Assembly: GCF_009295825.1 (NCBI RefSeq)
Contig: NZ_WHKF01000001.1
Location: 1,143,088-1,207,087, forward strand
Direction: 5' to 3'
DNA: 64,000 nucleotides
Origin: Marinifilum sp. N1E240
Lineage (GTDB): Bacteria > Bacteroidota > Bacteroidia > Bacteroidales > Marinifilaceae
Part shown: positions 45,724 through 55,311 of the stretch, one piece after another
Layout: each line of letters begins with the position of its first letter
Position numbering within the stretch: the first letter of the stretch is position 1
The notes under the pieces: model-generated
The model's database searches: none
Seen by the model: the letters and a program-made list of their open reading frames with translations, nothing else
Told to the model about the DNA's origin: nothing
Made by a program: the position numbers and the translations under genes

Positions 45724-46686
45724 ATGGATAAGCCTCTTGTAAGCGTAAAAACCATAACATACAATCATGGAAAATACATTGCTCAGTGTATTAAGGGGAT
45801 TGTAAATCAGAAAACCAATTTCTCTTTTGAGTTTATTATTGGTGAAGATTGCAGTACGGATAATACAATGGAAGTAATTCAGGAATACGCAAAGCGATAC
45901 CCTGATATTATTCGAGTAATTACAAGTGAAAAAAATGTTGGAGCAAGTGAAAATGATCATCGTACCGATATGGCTTGTAGAGGGAAGTATGTAACTTTTT
46001 GTGAGGGAGATGATTACTGGACAGATCCATATAAGCTGCAAAAGCAAATCGACTTTTTAGAAGCCAATCCTGATTATGGAATGGTTCATACCAATTTTTC
46101 CATTGTAAAGGGAGATAAGGTATCTAAAAGTTTTCGTGGTGACGAAATGTTACCTACAGGACATATTTTAGATCAACTGATAAGAGGAAATCATGTTGCA
46201 ACTGCATCGGTATGTATGAGAAATAAAATTTTGCAAAAGATTCGTGCTGAGGAACAGATTAAAAGAAACGTATGGAGAATGGGAGATTATCCGCTCTGGT
46301 TGGAAGTAGCATCGATGACAAAAATTCACTATTTGAAAGATGATACGATTACCTATCGTATACATTCCGATTCGGCAACGCACGGTTTAGATTGGAATGG
46401 GGATTATTATTTTTTTAAAGACAGATATGGCATAAAGAAACATTATATAGACAAATTTAACAGGAAGGAATTGCTTCCGTTCATATCTAAAATGTACCAC
46501 AGAGAACTTTTGAAATTTGCCATTTTTTTGAAGGATGAACAATTGAGAGAAGAATGCAACAAATACTATAAAGAAAAATCGGAAAGCGTCGAGTTACCTT
46601 ATCGTTTGTTATCACAATTCAAAGTGTTTGATGCTCTTTATTGCTTTGTGTATTCATCAAGAAAAAAACTTAAAACTATCGTTTAA
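45724..46686 (+). CDS. Family 2 glycosyltransferase
   Basis: This 320-residue GT-A transferase starts PLVSVKTITYNHGKYIAQCIKGIVNQ and continues with EFIIGEDCSTDNTMEVIQEY and the metal-binding CEGDDYWTDPYKLQKQIDFLE. No membrane segment is visible, so it acts at the cytoplasmic face of the membrane on lipid-linked acceptors. It starts 5 bp after the aminotransferase stop. Donor sugar cannot be assigned. Confidence 0.92.
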   Translation: MDKPLVSVKTITYNHGKYIAQCIKGIVNQKTNFSFEFIIGEDCSTDNTMEVIQEYAKRYPDIIRVITSEKNVGASENDHRTDMACRGKYVTFCEGDDYWTDPYKLQKQIDFLEANPDYGMVHTNFSIVKGDKVSKSFRGDEMLPTGHILDQLIRGNHVATASVCMRNKILQKIRAEEQIKRNVWRMGDYPLWLEVASMTKIHYLKDDTITYRIHSDSATHGLDWNGDYYFFKDRYGIKKHYIDKFNRKELLPFISKMYHRELLKFAIFLKDEQLREECNKYYKEKSESVELPYRLLSQFKVFDALYCFVYSSRKKLKTIV

Positions 46687-46704
46687 CCAGTTTATTAGAA
46701 AGCA

Positions 46705-47481
46705 ATGCGGAATGCCAATCAGAAATCGGAAATAAGTGTAATTGATCGTAATCATGAAAAATCAACAGAGGAAGTTGGGACCTGTTTGTCGATTATGCAA
46801 CCTTACTTATTTCCTTATATTGGGTATTTTCAGCTGATTGAAGCATCTACCGAAATTGTGTTTTATGACGATGTGAATTACATAAAAAGAGGCTGGGTAA
46901 ATCGAAATAGGATTTTATTAAATGATCGAGATTTTCTTTTTACAATTCCTGTAGAGAAAGCAAGTCAGAATAAAAAGATCAATGAGATTGTTCCTGCCAT
47001 CGATGATAATTATAGAAGAAAATTATTCCTTCAACTGGAATCTGCCTACTCAAAAGCTCCGTTTTATAATGAAGTAATCAACCTATTGATTGATACTTTT
47101 GAAAGAGATTATCAAAATATTGGCGATATGGGAATTCAGTCTGTTTTAGCAGTGTTTGAATATATTGGGAAAACAGTTCTATGGAGGAAATCATCGGTAA
47201 GTTTTCCTCAAAATGCTGGAATTGACAAAGCAGATCGTTTAATCGATATTACAAAACAGTTGGGGTATAAAAAATATGTCAATCCAATTGGAGGAAAAGA
47301 AATTTACCAGAAGGAATATTTTAAAAATCAGGGAGTTGATTTGTATTTTCTGAAATCAGGCAACATAAAGTACAGGCAATCTTCTAAGGAATTTGTACCC
47401 TATCTATCTATTATTGATGTACTAATGTATAACGACAAGCATACGGTGTTGAATTTTTTGAAGGAGTATGATTTTTTGTAG
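46705..47481 (+). CDS. WbqC-family protein
   Basis: This 258-residue protein matches the WbqC-like family found in O-antigen and capsule loci. The conserved core is CLSIMQPYLFPYIGYFQLIEAST, YDDVNYIKRGWVNRNRIL and IPVEKASQNKKINEI, with PIGGKEIY further on. The first ~30 residues before MQPYLFPYIG are poorly conserved by eye, so a later start is possible. The family is thought to act in sugar modification, but the reaction is not established. It leads a trio with an ATP-grasp ligase and an aminotransferase-like protein. Confidence 0.85.
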   Translation: MRNANQKSEISVIDRNHEKSTEEVGTCLSIMQPYLFPYIGYFQLIEASTEIVFYDDVNYIKRGWVNRNRILLNDRDFLFTIPVEKASQNKKINEIVPAIDDNYRRKLFLQLESAYSKAPFYNEVINLLIDTFERDYQNIGDMGIQSVLAVFEYIGKTVLWRKSSVSFPQNAGIDKADRLIDITKQLGYKKYVNPIGGKEIYQKEYFKNQGVDLYFLKSGNIKYRQSSKEFVPYLSIIDVLMYNDKHTVLNFLKEYDFL

Positions 47482-47551
47482 TACCCTGAAATATTAATTT
47501 CCCAAATCAACCTATAGATACAATTTAATTGTATTAGAAAAATCAATAGTT

Positions 47552-48754
47552 ATGCAAGAAAAGAAAAAGTTACTCATGTTGGGAGCTAGTAGTTTTCAAA
47601 TACCTTGCATAAAATATGCAAAGTCAGAAGGCTACCATGTAATTACTTGCGATTATTGTCCTGATAATCCTGGACATAAATATTCCGATGAATATCATAA
47701 TGTAAGTACTACTGATTTGCAGTTGGTTTTAAAACTTGCCCGCAAATTAGAAATTGATGGAATTTTAGCCTATGCATCCGATCCTGCAGCACCAACAGCA
47801 GCTTTTGTTGCTGAAAAAATGGGATTGCCAGGGAATCCCTATAAATCGGTTAAGACATTATCAGAGAAAGATTTGTACAGATCTTTTTTGAGATTGAATA
47901 AATTTAATACACCATGGTATGGCGGGTTTAATACTTTAAAAGATTTTTCCAGTTCAAGTTCACAGTTTACCTATCCGGTAATTGTAAAACCTGTTGATTC
48001 GAGTGGAAGCAAAGGAATAAGTGCGGTAAACGATTTTTGGGAAATGGATAAGGCAATTACTCATGCCACTCAATTCTCCCGTTCAAATAGGTTTATCGTT
48101 GAAGAGTTTATTGAGAAAAAGTATCCTCAGCTCGATGGAGATATTTTTGTGCACAATGGGAAAATTATTGCTTACTACTTGGGTGATCAGCGAAATGATG
48201 TTGCCATCAATCCTTTTGTTCCCTCCAGTATTAATTATCCCTCGCTTTTGCCTGATTTTATTCATGATAAAATTAAATCGGAACTGCAGAGAGCCATAGA
48301 TCTTCTTAAGATAAAATTTGGAGGTTTTAATATCGAAGTGATTGTTGATGAGAAAGATGAAATTTATCTGATTGAAATTGGTGCTAGGAACGGAGGCAAT
48401 TGCATACCCGATATCATTAAGTGCGCCAGTAATGTAGACATGATAAAAATGAGTGTTGATGCGAGTATGGAAGTAGAGCCTAAAATATTGAATCGTAAGA
48501 ATATTGAGAAGTTTTATACAAGTTATGTGATCCACTCCAATAAGGATGGCAAATTCAAATCTGTAAAATTGGATGATTCCATTTCTCAATATGTTCTTGA
48601 TATTAGGTTAATGGTTAAAGAGGGTGGTGATGTTTATAAGTTTAATGGATCGAATTGTACGGTTGGAGTAGGCTTATTAGAATTTCCCAATTTGAATGTC
48701 CGAAACAAAATGATGGACAAAATAGAGGAATTAATAGCTGTTGAACTGGAATAG
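47552..48754 (+). CDS. ATP-grasp ligase (1)
   Basis: This 400-residue ATP-grasp protein has a Rossmann-like pre-ATP domain (LLMLGASSFQIPCIKYAKSEGYHVITCDYCPDNPGH) and a central ATP-binding region with YPVIVKPVDSSGSKGISAV. The metal/catalytic strand is GGFNIEVIVDEKDEIYLIEIGARNGGNCIPDII. It resembles carbamoyl-phosphate-synthase-L/PurK-like ligases that join a carboxylate to an amine. In this context it may attach an amino acid or similar group to a sugar precursor. The start follows a 70-bp gap after wbqC. Confidence 0.87.
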   Translation: MQEKKKLLMLGASSFQIPCIKYAKSEGYHVITCDYCPDNPGHKYSDEYHNVSTTDLQLVLKLARKLEIDGILAYASDPAAPTAAFVAEKMGLPGNPYKSVKTLSEKDLYRSFLRLNKFNTPWYGGFNTLKDFSSSSSQFTYPVIVKPVDSSGSKGISAVNDFWEMDKAITHATQFSRSNRFIVEEFIEKKYPQLDGDIFVHNGKIIAYYLGDQRNDVAINPFVPSSINYPSLLPDFIHDKIKSELQRAIDLLKIKFGGFNIEVIVDEKDEIYLIEIGARNGGNCIPDIIKCASNVDMIKMSVDASMEVEPKILNRKNIEKFYTSYVIHSNKDGKFKSVKLDDSISQYVLDIRLMVKEGGDVYKFNGSNCTVGVGLLEFPNLNVRNKMMDKIEELIAVELE

Positions 48755-48758
48755 AAGA

Positions 48759-49718
48759 ATGGGTAAAGCAATTGGTGGATATTTTGAATTGGAGAATCGA
48801 TTTGAATCAGAATTGTATTCTAATTTAATTCGTTTTAATACGGGTCGAAACTGTCTGGAGTATATTCTAAGAGCGAGAAATTACCGGAAAATTTATCTAC
48901 CTAAATACAGCTGCCATGCTATTATGGAACCGATTTTGAAATTGGATATTGAATATGAAAAATATTTGATTACAAAGGATTTGGAACCACAACACATTCT
49001 TGAAATAAAAGATGATGAATGCATTCTGATAGTCAATTATTTTGGAATGAAAGGCAAATACATTTCAAACATTAGTAAGAGAGTAAACAATTTAATAGTT
49101 GATAATTCGCAGGCGTTTTTCGAACCTCCCTTAAAAGATGTAGATACATTTTATTCGGCTCGTAAATTTTTCGGTGTTGCTGATGGTGCTTATTTAAGTA
49201 CAGACTGTAATACTTTTATGGATTTTGAACAGGAAATATCATGGAAACGCAGTGAACATCTGCTAAGAAGACTTGAGAATGGTGCCAATGATGGATATCC
49301 TGCATTCCTAAAGAATGAGGAGTATTTGTGTGGAAAAGAAATTAGATTAATGTCCGAGTTTACGCAGAAAATACTGGCTGGAATCAATTATACTTCAGCA
49401 AAGAACCGAAGAAATAGAAACTTTCAATATTTACATTTAAAACTAAAGTCATTAAATAAATTGACCTTTAACGATGCTGAAATTGATGGACCAATGGTTT
49501 ATCCAATTTACATTGAGAATGAGTTGTTAAGAGATGAACTTATTCGACAAAAGATATTTGTTGCCAGTTATTGGTCTAATGTTTTGCAGGAATGTAAACC
49601 CGAAAGTACGGAATATAAACTGGCAAAATATCTACTTCCACTTCCAGTAGATCAGAGATATGGTCTTTTAGATATGGATAGAATTTGCAATGTTCTTTTA
49701 AAAACTGTTGCTGAATGA
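48759..49718 (+). CDS. DegT-like PLP-fold protein, divergent
   Basis: This ~319-residue protein is a distant relative of DegT/DnrJ/EryC1 aminotransferases. Short parallels remain: FNTGRNCLEYIL for the N-terminal GT..A helix, VNYFGMKGK, VDNSQAFFEPP in the place of the PLP-binding Asp, and FYSARKFFGVADGAYLS, whose Lys corresponds to the Schiff-base lysine. The substrate-binding C-terminal half is divergent. I chose the ATG at 48759, 4 bp after the upstream stop, because the alternative upstream start is a TTG inside the ATP-grasp gene. It overlaps the polymerase gene by 4 bp. Enzymatic activity is likely but the substrate is unknown. Confidence 0.75.
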   Translation: MGKAIGGYFELENRFESELYSNLIRFNTGRNCLEYILRARNYRKIYLPKYSCHAIMEPILKLDIEYEKYLITKDLEPQHILEIKDDECILIVNYFGMKGKYISNISKRVNNLIVDNSQAFFEPPLKDVDTFYSARKFFGVADGAYLSTDCNTFMDFEQEISWKRSEHLLRRLENGANDGYPAFLKNEEYLCGKEIRLMSEFTQKILAGINYTSAKNRRNRNFQYLHLKLKSLNKLTFNDAEIDGPMVYPIYIENELLRDELIRQKIFVASYWSNVLQECKPESTEYKLAKYLLPLPVDQRYGLLDMDRICNVLLKTVAE

Positions 49719-50983
49719 GATATGTAGAAATCGGAATTTGGTTTTTAATCTTTTTTGTGGCTTTTTATTTGAAAAGCTTTACCATTGGAGGTCAGGAATT
49801 GGCTTACCTGTGGAAAATGCCCTTACTCTTATTCCTGATATCAAGGGTGGTTGGACAGGAAACAAAACATGCTTTTTTAGTATTAGGTTATCTGTTTGCG
49901 GCGAAGAATTTGGTACATGTTGCCTTTTTTAAATTTCCTATCGATTCAATAATCAACTTTACCAAATATTTAACCATTCCATTATTTGTTCATTGGATTT
50001 ATTTGAACATTAATAGTGCAAAGGCTCTAAAAAATTTGCGACTTGTACCAGTGTTTATGGCTGCATTTTTCATTTTGAGTAATCTGCCCTATTATTTGGG
50101 TGTGTTTTCAGCACCAGCTAGCACAACCATGTTATGGATGGAAGATACACGTTTAGATGGATTAATAGGAATTTTGGGAGCTCCACATTATACATCTGCA
50201 GTGTTAGCAGTCGCATCTATTATTGTGTTGGACTTAATCGTGAAGAAAAGAGGGAACTTACGAGTTAATTTAATCATGATTCCTATCCTGCTTCTTGGGG
50301 TTTTTTTTCTATTTAAAACTTATACCCGAACTGGTTGGCTGATGTTTGTTGTAGGCATATTAGTTCTTTTTATCAGAAAAGTTTCATTTCGAAATTTAGG
50401 TAAGATTGCAATTGCAGGAGCTTTATTATTCGCTGGTTTGGTATTTCTTTTTCAGACGAATGAAGGCTTCAGACGAAGGGTAATGGATGACAGAGCCGGA
50501 CAGGAGGATAAATCGGCTTATGAAACAGTTGGTTCAGGTCGATTACAAATTGCACAAATCTATTTGGAGAATTTGTACGAAAGTAATTTTGTGACTTATT
50601 TAGTAGGTATGGGCATGGAAGAATCGATGCGCCGATACGAGCAAAAAGATGGAATGCCATTGTTTGCACATAATGGATTTATCCAAACTTTAGTTGATAA
50701 TGGAATTTTAGGATTTCTCCTATATATCCTGTTTTTACTTACCATTTATAATTCGATTGCTGGTTCTGAGAGTTCTCACAACCAGTTAACGGTTGCTCTG
50801 TTTTTTATGTTTTTATCTTGTCTGGCAACACAACAAGCCAATTATTTTTTAGTAGATGTTTTCCTCTCTATTTACATTGGAATATCTGTAATCGAGAGTA
50901 GGGTAAATCGCTTTATCGATTACCGAAAAAAGTCTGATGTTTATGAAAAGATAAAGACCTGTCAACCTGTTTATCGTCGCTAA
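49715..50983 (+). CDS. Wzy-like O-antigen/capsule polymerase or ligase
   Basis: This 422-residue membrane protein with about 10-11 hydrophobic segments and a large extracytoplasmic loop carries the typical O-antigen ligase/polymerase features. These include an arginine-rich loop stretch (FKTYTRTGWLMFVVGILVLFI) and a late loop with GSGRLQIAQIYLENL and LFAHNGFIQTLVDNGILG. It overlaps the preceding stop by ATGA, giving translational coupling. In a locus with Wzx and an export lipoprotein it is best read as the polymerase Wzy. Confidence 0.85.
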   Translation: MRYVEIGIWFLIFFVAFYLKSFTIGGQELAYLWKMPLLLFLISRVVGQETKHAFLVLGYLFAAKNLVHVAFFKFPIDSIINFTKYLTIPLFVHWIYLNINSAKALKNLRLVPVFMAAFFILSNLPYYLGVFSAPASTTMLWMEDTRLDGLIGILGAPHYTSAVLAVASIIVLDLIVKKRGNLRVNLIMIPILLLGVFFLFKTYTRTGWLMFVVGILVLFIRKVSFRNLGKIAIAGALLFAGLVFLFQTNEGFRRRVMDDRAGQEDKSAYETVGSGRLQIAQIYLENLYESNFVTYLVGMGMEESMRRYEQKDGMPLFAHNGFIQTLVDNGILGFLLYILFLLTIYNSIAGSESSHNQLTVALFFMFLSCLATQQANYFLVDVFLSIYIGISVIESRVNRFIDYRKKSDVYEKIKTCQPVYRR

Positions 50984-50996
50984 TTATTGTGAATAT

Positions 50997-52151
50997 ATGT
51001 ACGGATTTAGCTTAATAACCATAAGAGATTTAGAGCGGATTGAATATCAGGGAAGTTTTCCTGGAATTCAAACCAATTGGATATCTAACTGGTACAATAC
51101 ATTCAGTAAGGTTGAAGACAATATTATTGGGTATTCCAAAAAGCCTTATATAATTACAGTTCACGAGGGAACAAGACTGGTTGCTATAGTGCCTCTTTTA
51201 AAATTAACTCGTACCTATTTTAAGTTTTTCAAGTTAGATTTTTTAGAATTCCTTGGACAACAATGGTCTGGTTTAGGTTATGACATTATAAAACTAAAAT
51301 CATTGGATGATTGTTTTACTAAGGACCTCACTAAATGGATAAGAAATAACATTTCATATCATTTTTTATTTCTTAAATATCTTCCTAAATCAACAAGTTT
51401 TAAGCAAAAATATAAGTTATACAGATATGCTGGTGCTCCTTATATCAAGGCTTCTTCTTTTGTTGATTATGAGGACTTTTCGAAGAATGTATACTCAAGG
51501 AAATTTAGAGAGGAATTGCGTAGAACTTATAGAAGTATTTCTAAGAATGAGCTTGAAATGACTACGGAGGTCGAGGAAATAAATGAATCAAGTTTAAAAC
51601 ATATAAGAGCAATTGCTAAATCTAAGGTTGTTGATGGAAAAAGCTTTCTATACGGAAACAGTTCTAAAGAGAATTTTCATTTAAAGGTATACGAAACGTT
51701 TCCATCGAAAGTGGTTTTTATAAGATTTAATGGCAAACCTGTAGCTTATGCTACCGAGATTGATTTCAAAGGAAAACGAATTGGTATTGATGCCTCTTTT
51801 AATAGAAAGTTTCGTAAATATGGGATAGGAATTCACTGTATTGATGAGGTGATTCGCAATAGTTTTAAAGAGGGAGCTGAAATGGTTTCTTTTGGTTTAG
51901 GTCTTGATTCATATAAATTCAGATACTGTAATAAAATTGAAGAGTTTTTTATGTGTTTTGATTTTAAATTTAGGCTTAAGTCTTTATTGGCATTACCATA
52001 TATGTATTATCGATTGAAGAAAACAGATAAAATGGTTGGGGAGATTATGGATAAAGCATTTGCCAATCGAAAAAAAAGAAGGAATCATCACAAAAGAAAA
52101 GCAAACGAAACAAAAATAAAATTAGAGAATATAGCAATTAATGATCTATAG
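50997..52151 (+). CDS. FemAB/GNAT-like acyl(amino-acyl)transferase, tandem paralogue 1
   Basis: This 384-residue protein belongs to the GNAT (acetyltransferase domain 6/FemAB-related, BcsL/CelD-like) group. The N-terminal domain carries SFPGIQTNWISNWYNTF, LVAIVPLLKL and EFLGQQWSGLGYDIIKLK. The C-terminal acyltransferase part has NGKPVAYATEIDFKGKRIGIDASFNRKFRKYGIGIHCIDEVIRN and FGLGLDSYKFRY. The C-terminus is a Lys/Arg-rich tail absent from its neighbour. It is followed 66 bp later by a clear paralogue. Such enzymes often modify exopolysaccharide sugars; the donor (acyl-CoA or aminoacyl) is unknown. Confidence 0.82.
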   Translation: MYGFSLITIRDLERIEYQGSFPGIQTNWISNWYNTFSKVEDNIIGYSKKPYIITVHEGTRLVAIVPLLKLTRTYFKFFKLDFLEFLGQQWSGLGYDIIKLKSLDDCFTKDLTKWIRNNISYHFLFLKYLPKSTSFKQKYKLYRYAGAPYIKASSFVDYEDFSKNVYSRKFREELRRTYRSISKNELEMTTEVEEINESSLKHIRAIAKSKVVDGKSFLYGNSSKENFHLKVYETFPSKVVFIRFNGKPVAYATEIDFKGKRIGIDASFNRKFRKYGIGIHCIDEVIRNSFKEGAEMVSFGLGLDSYKFRYCNKIEEFFMCFDFKFRLKSLLALPYMYYRLKKTDKMVGEIMDKAFANRKKRRNHHKRKANETKIKLENIAINDL

Positions 52152-52217
52152 TCTATCGAAACAAGAAGGTTAAAAGCCTTATTACTAAAACCCAATTTAA
52201 CCCAAAATCAAACTATC

Positions 52218-53294
52218 ATGTATCATTTTAGCTCCATCTCACTAAAAGAATTGGAGAGCATAAATTACAAGGCAAGTTTTCCAAGTAATCAATATAAATG
52301 GATTTCCGATTGGTATTCTGTTTTCGAAAAGGTTGAAAACAATACAATTGGATTTCAAAAGAAACCATTAATAATTGCAGCCTACGAAGGAGAAGAATTA
52401 GTGGCAATAATACCTTTGATAAAACTAATAAGAAAATATTGCAAATGTATAAAACTGGAGTTTGTTGGGTTTTTAGGTCAGCAATGGTCTTGCATCGGTC
52501 ACGATCTGATTATAATGAAAGAACTGGATTCTGACTTTATTGATGAGTTATTGCGATGGATTAAAAAAAAGATCAACTATCATTTCATCTTTTTTAAATA
52601 TGTGCCAAAAACATCCATTTTAAATCAGAAGTTTAAAATGTATCGGTATTCAGGAGCTCCCGTAATTCCAATTGCTGATTTTGATTCTTATGAAGATTTC
52701 TCGCTTAATGTTTACGCAAAAAAATTCAGAAAGAAACTTAGCAGAACAATTCGAAAAATAGAAAGAGATGGTTTCAATTTGAAATTATCTTATGAAGAGA
52801 TCAACGAAGCCAATTTTAAGATAATTAAAGAGATTGCAAAATCAAAAGAGATCGACGGCAAGAATTATGTGTATGGTGATAAAAATAAAGAGAACTTTCA
52901 TTTGAAATTGTACGATAATTTTCCTTCGCATGTACTCTTTGCAAAATTTAACGAAACGCCTGTAGCATATGTGGCTAACATAGAGTGTGATGATGTTCGC
53001 ATTGCCGTTGATTGTGCTTTCGATCGTGATTATAGAAGTTATGGAGTTGGTGTTCAATGCATGGATTGTAACATTCGAAATAGTTTTAAAATAGGTAAAA
53101 AGAAATTTTCTTTTGGTGTTGGTTTGGATGCCTATAAATTTCAGTTTACAGATAGAGCGGCACCTTTTTACATGTGTTTTGATTATCGATATCGTTTAAA
53201 ATCCTTATTGGCTTTACCTTATTTATACTATAAAGTTGTAAAAACAAATCATCAGGTTTCGAAGCAATTTAAAGAGATTCAAGAATATGTTTAG
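52218..53294 (+). CDS. FemAB/GNAT-like acyl(amino-acyl)transferase, tandem paralogue 2
   Basis: This 358-residue paralogue of the preceding protein aligns end to end, for example SFPSNQYKWISDWYSVFEKV, VGFLGQQWSCIGHDLI, RYSGAP and FGVGLDAYKFQF. Roughly half of the residues look identical by eye, which points to an old tandem duplication followed by divergence. It lacks the basic tail. Its stop overlaps the following deacetylase by 8 bp. Two different positions or acyl groups on the glycan would explain keeping both. Confidence 0.82.
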   Translation: MYHFSSISLKELESINYKASFPSNQYKWISDWYSVFEKVENNTIGFQKKPLIIAAYEGEELVAIIPLIKLIRKYCKCIKLEFVGFLGQQWSCIGHDLIIMKELDSDFIDELLRWIKKKINYHFIFFKYVPKTSILNQKFKMYRYSGAPVIPIADFDSYEDFSLNVYAKKFRKKLSRTIRKIERDGFNLKLSYEEINEANFKIIKEIAKSKEIDGKNYVYGDKNKENFHLKLYDNFPSHVLFAKFNETPVAYVANIECDDVRIAVDCAFDRDYRSYGVGVQCMDCNIRNSFKIGKKKFSFGVGLDAYKFQFTDRAAPFYMCFDYRYRLKSLLALPYLYYKVVKTNHQVSKQFKEIQEYV

Positions 53295-54210
53295 TCTGAA
53301 AAGATACATAAGAGATGCAATTAGTATTTTACTATTGTTGATTTTTAAAAAGTCAGCTTTAAAGCGATTTAACAATCATGTGCTTTCAATCTACTTTCAC
53401 AATCCATCTCCAGTATTGTTTAAAAGTATTGTAAGATTTCTTAAAGCTTACCAATTCAAATTTATATCCGAAAAAGAGTATTTAGAAATTGTAGAGGAAA
53501 GTTATTCTATTTTGGAGAGAATGGTGTTTATTTCCTTTGACGATGGATGGAAAGGGAATTTGAAATTGATTAAGACAATAGAGAAATACCAAATCCCAGT
53601 CTCCTTTTTTATTCCGGTAGAGCCAGTTGTTACAGGAAATTTTTGGTGGGAATACACTCCGGCAGTTTTGACTGATAATATAAATTTTTTAAGTGTTGAA
53701 GATTTAAAGAAAATTTCAAATTCGGAACGATTACAGCTTATTAATTCCGCCATATCAAAATATGATTTGAAAAGGTCGTGTGTTGATTTAAACGAACTAA
53801 AGAGCTTCAATAAACATCCTTTAATCACAATTGGTTCTCATACTTACCATCATCCAATTACTCTTAATTGTTCAAATGAAGAGTTGGATTTTGAATATCG
53901 GGAATCTAAGAAAACACTGGAAAAATGGTTAGATACAGAAATACAATCTTTCTCTTATCCCAATGGGGATTTTGATCAAAGAGATATCAATTTATTGAAG
54001 GAATGCGGATATAAAATGGCATTCACAACCAATCCGAATCTGTCAATTGAAGGAGATGTATTTCAAATACCCAGGGTGTCTATAAATTCGAATGGAGGAA
54101 CCTATGAGAATATTGCACGAATGTTAGGAGTTTGGCATCGATTTGTTCAGCCTTTTAAACTAATAAGAAGTCCATATCGAATATTAAAAATTAATTTTTC
54201 AAAAACGTAG
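53287..54210 (+). CDS. Polysaccharide deacetylase (NodB/CE4 fold)
   Basis: This 307-residue protein has the CE4 fold. The metal-site motif 1 is MVFISFDDGWKGN (TFDDG type), motif 2 is TIGSHTYHHPIT (HxxxH type), and the third region is FSYPNGDFDQRDINLLKECGYKMAFTT. The segment FIPVEPVVTGNFWWEY sits between them. Homologues remove N-acetyl groups from glycans. It has an N-terminal hydrophobic stretch (ISILLLLIF) that may anchor it to the inner membrane. Its ATG lies within the end of the preceding acyltransferase gene. Confidence 0.88.
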   Translation: MFSLKRYIRDAISILLLLIFKKSALKRFNNHVLSIYFHNPSPVLFKSIVRFLKAYQFKFISEKEYLEIVEESYSILERMVFISFDDGWKGNLKLIKTIEKYQIPVSFFIPVEPVVTGNFWWEYTPAVLTDNINFLSVEDLKKISNSERLQLINSAISKYDLKRSCVDLNELKSFNKHPLITIGSHTYHHPITLNCSNEELDFEYRESKKTLEKWLDTEIQSFSYPNGDFDQRDINLLKECGYKMAFTTNPNLSIEGDVFQIPRVSINSNGGTYENIARMLGVWHRFVQPFKLIRSPYRILKINFSKT

Positions 54211-54228
54211 GTAAAACTGAATTATTTA

Positions 54229-55311
54229 ATGAAAGAAGTACTTTACATAGCTCCGGGAAATCAAAACAGTAAGGGAGGAATTGGTTTATGTGTTAACAAT
54301 TACTCTCGGTATATGACCGACTTTAAGGTTTTGGTAACTCATAAGTATGAGTCTAAGTTTTTGAACACGCTTTGGTTTCCAATTTGTGTTTTGGAATTCA
54401 TTATTCGATTGTTAAAAGACAGGGATATTAAAATATTGCACATTCATGGAGCTTCAAAAGGAAGCTTCTACAGAAAATACATCTTGTTTTCTATAGCTCG
54501 AATTTTCTTTACTAAAAAGATAATCTATCATGTACATGGAGGAGGTTTTCGGGATTTCTATCTTAAATCTTCCCCTTTTATTCAAAAGCGTGTTCGTTAT
54601 GTAATCAATTCATCAGATGTTTTGGTTTGCTTATCGGAGAAATGGAAGCATTTTTTCGCAAGCGCTTTTAAAAGCAGACGAATTGAAATTGTAAACAACA
54701 TGATAATTCCACCCGTTACCACTGAAAGAAATGAAAAGGAGGGTAAGTTTATTCTGTTCTTTTTGGGTTTAATAGGTGATAACAAAGGAATTTTTGATTT
54801 GATTAAAGTAATTGCTAAAAATCGAGACTTATTCGAAGGAAAATTGGAATTGAAAGTGGCTGGTAATGGAGAAGTGGATCGCTTTAAGGAAACCATTGAA
54901 AAATGGAAAGTGAAAGATATAGTCCAATTTGAAGGCTGGGCTGATTCTGAAAAAAAAGAGCAGTTGTTTCGATCATCCAATGCCTTTATTTTACCATCTT
55001 ATAAGGAAGGGTTACCCTTATCAATTTTGGAAGCTATGAGTTATGGATTGCCGATTATATCGAGTAAAGTGGGAGGCATTCCGGATTTGATTTATAAAAG
55101 CCGCAATGGCATATTAATTGAACCTGGAAATCAGATAGCCATTAAAAATGCAATTGAAAAACTAATGACCAATAAAGATCTCTGTGATATCTATTCACAA
55201 AAGTCGAGCAAAGCTGTTGTTGACTATTATCCACAAAGCGTATTAAAATCATTATTCTCAATCTACCATGAATTACAAGGGAATAAGGGATTACTTTTTG
55301 AGCAAAATTAA
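54229..55311 (+). CDS. Family 4 glycosyltransferase (GT-B)
   Basis: This 360-residue retaining GT-B transferase has an N-terminal domain with SKGGIGLCVNNYSRYM and HIHGASKGSFYRKY...YHVHGGGFRDFY. The C-terminal donor domain carries LFFLGLIGDNKGIFDLIK, NAFILPSYKEGLPLSILEAMSYGLPIISSKVGGIPDLI and the EPGN segment. The E-x7-E signature lies in EGLPLSILEA. It overlaps the next gene by 44 bp. Donor and linkage are unknown. Confidence 0.93.
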   Translation: MKEVLYIAPGNQNSKGGIGLCVNNYSRYMTDFKVLVTHKYESKFLNTLWFPICVLEFIIRLLKDRDIKILHIHGASKGSFYRKYILFSIARIFFTKKIIYHVHGGGFRDFYLKSSPFIQKRVRYVINSSDVLVCLSEKWKHFFASAFKSRRIEIVNNMIIPPVTTERNEKEGKFILFFLGLIGDNKGIFDLIKVIAKNRDLFEGKLELKVAGNGEVDRFKETIEKWKVKDIVQFEGWADSEKKEQLFRSSNAFILPSYKEGLPLSILEAMSYGLPIISSKVGGIPDLIYKSRNGILIEPGNQIAIKNAIEKLMTNKDLCDIYSQKSSKAVVDYYPQSVLKSLFSIYHELQGNKGLLFEQN

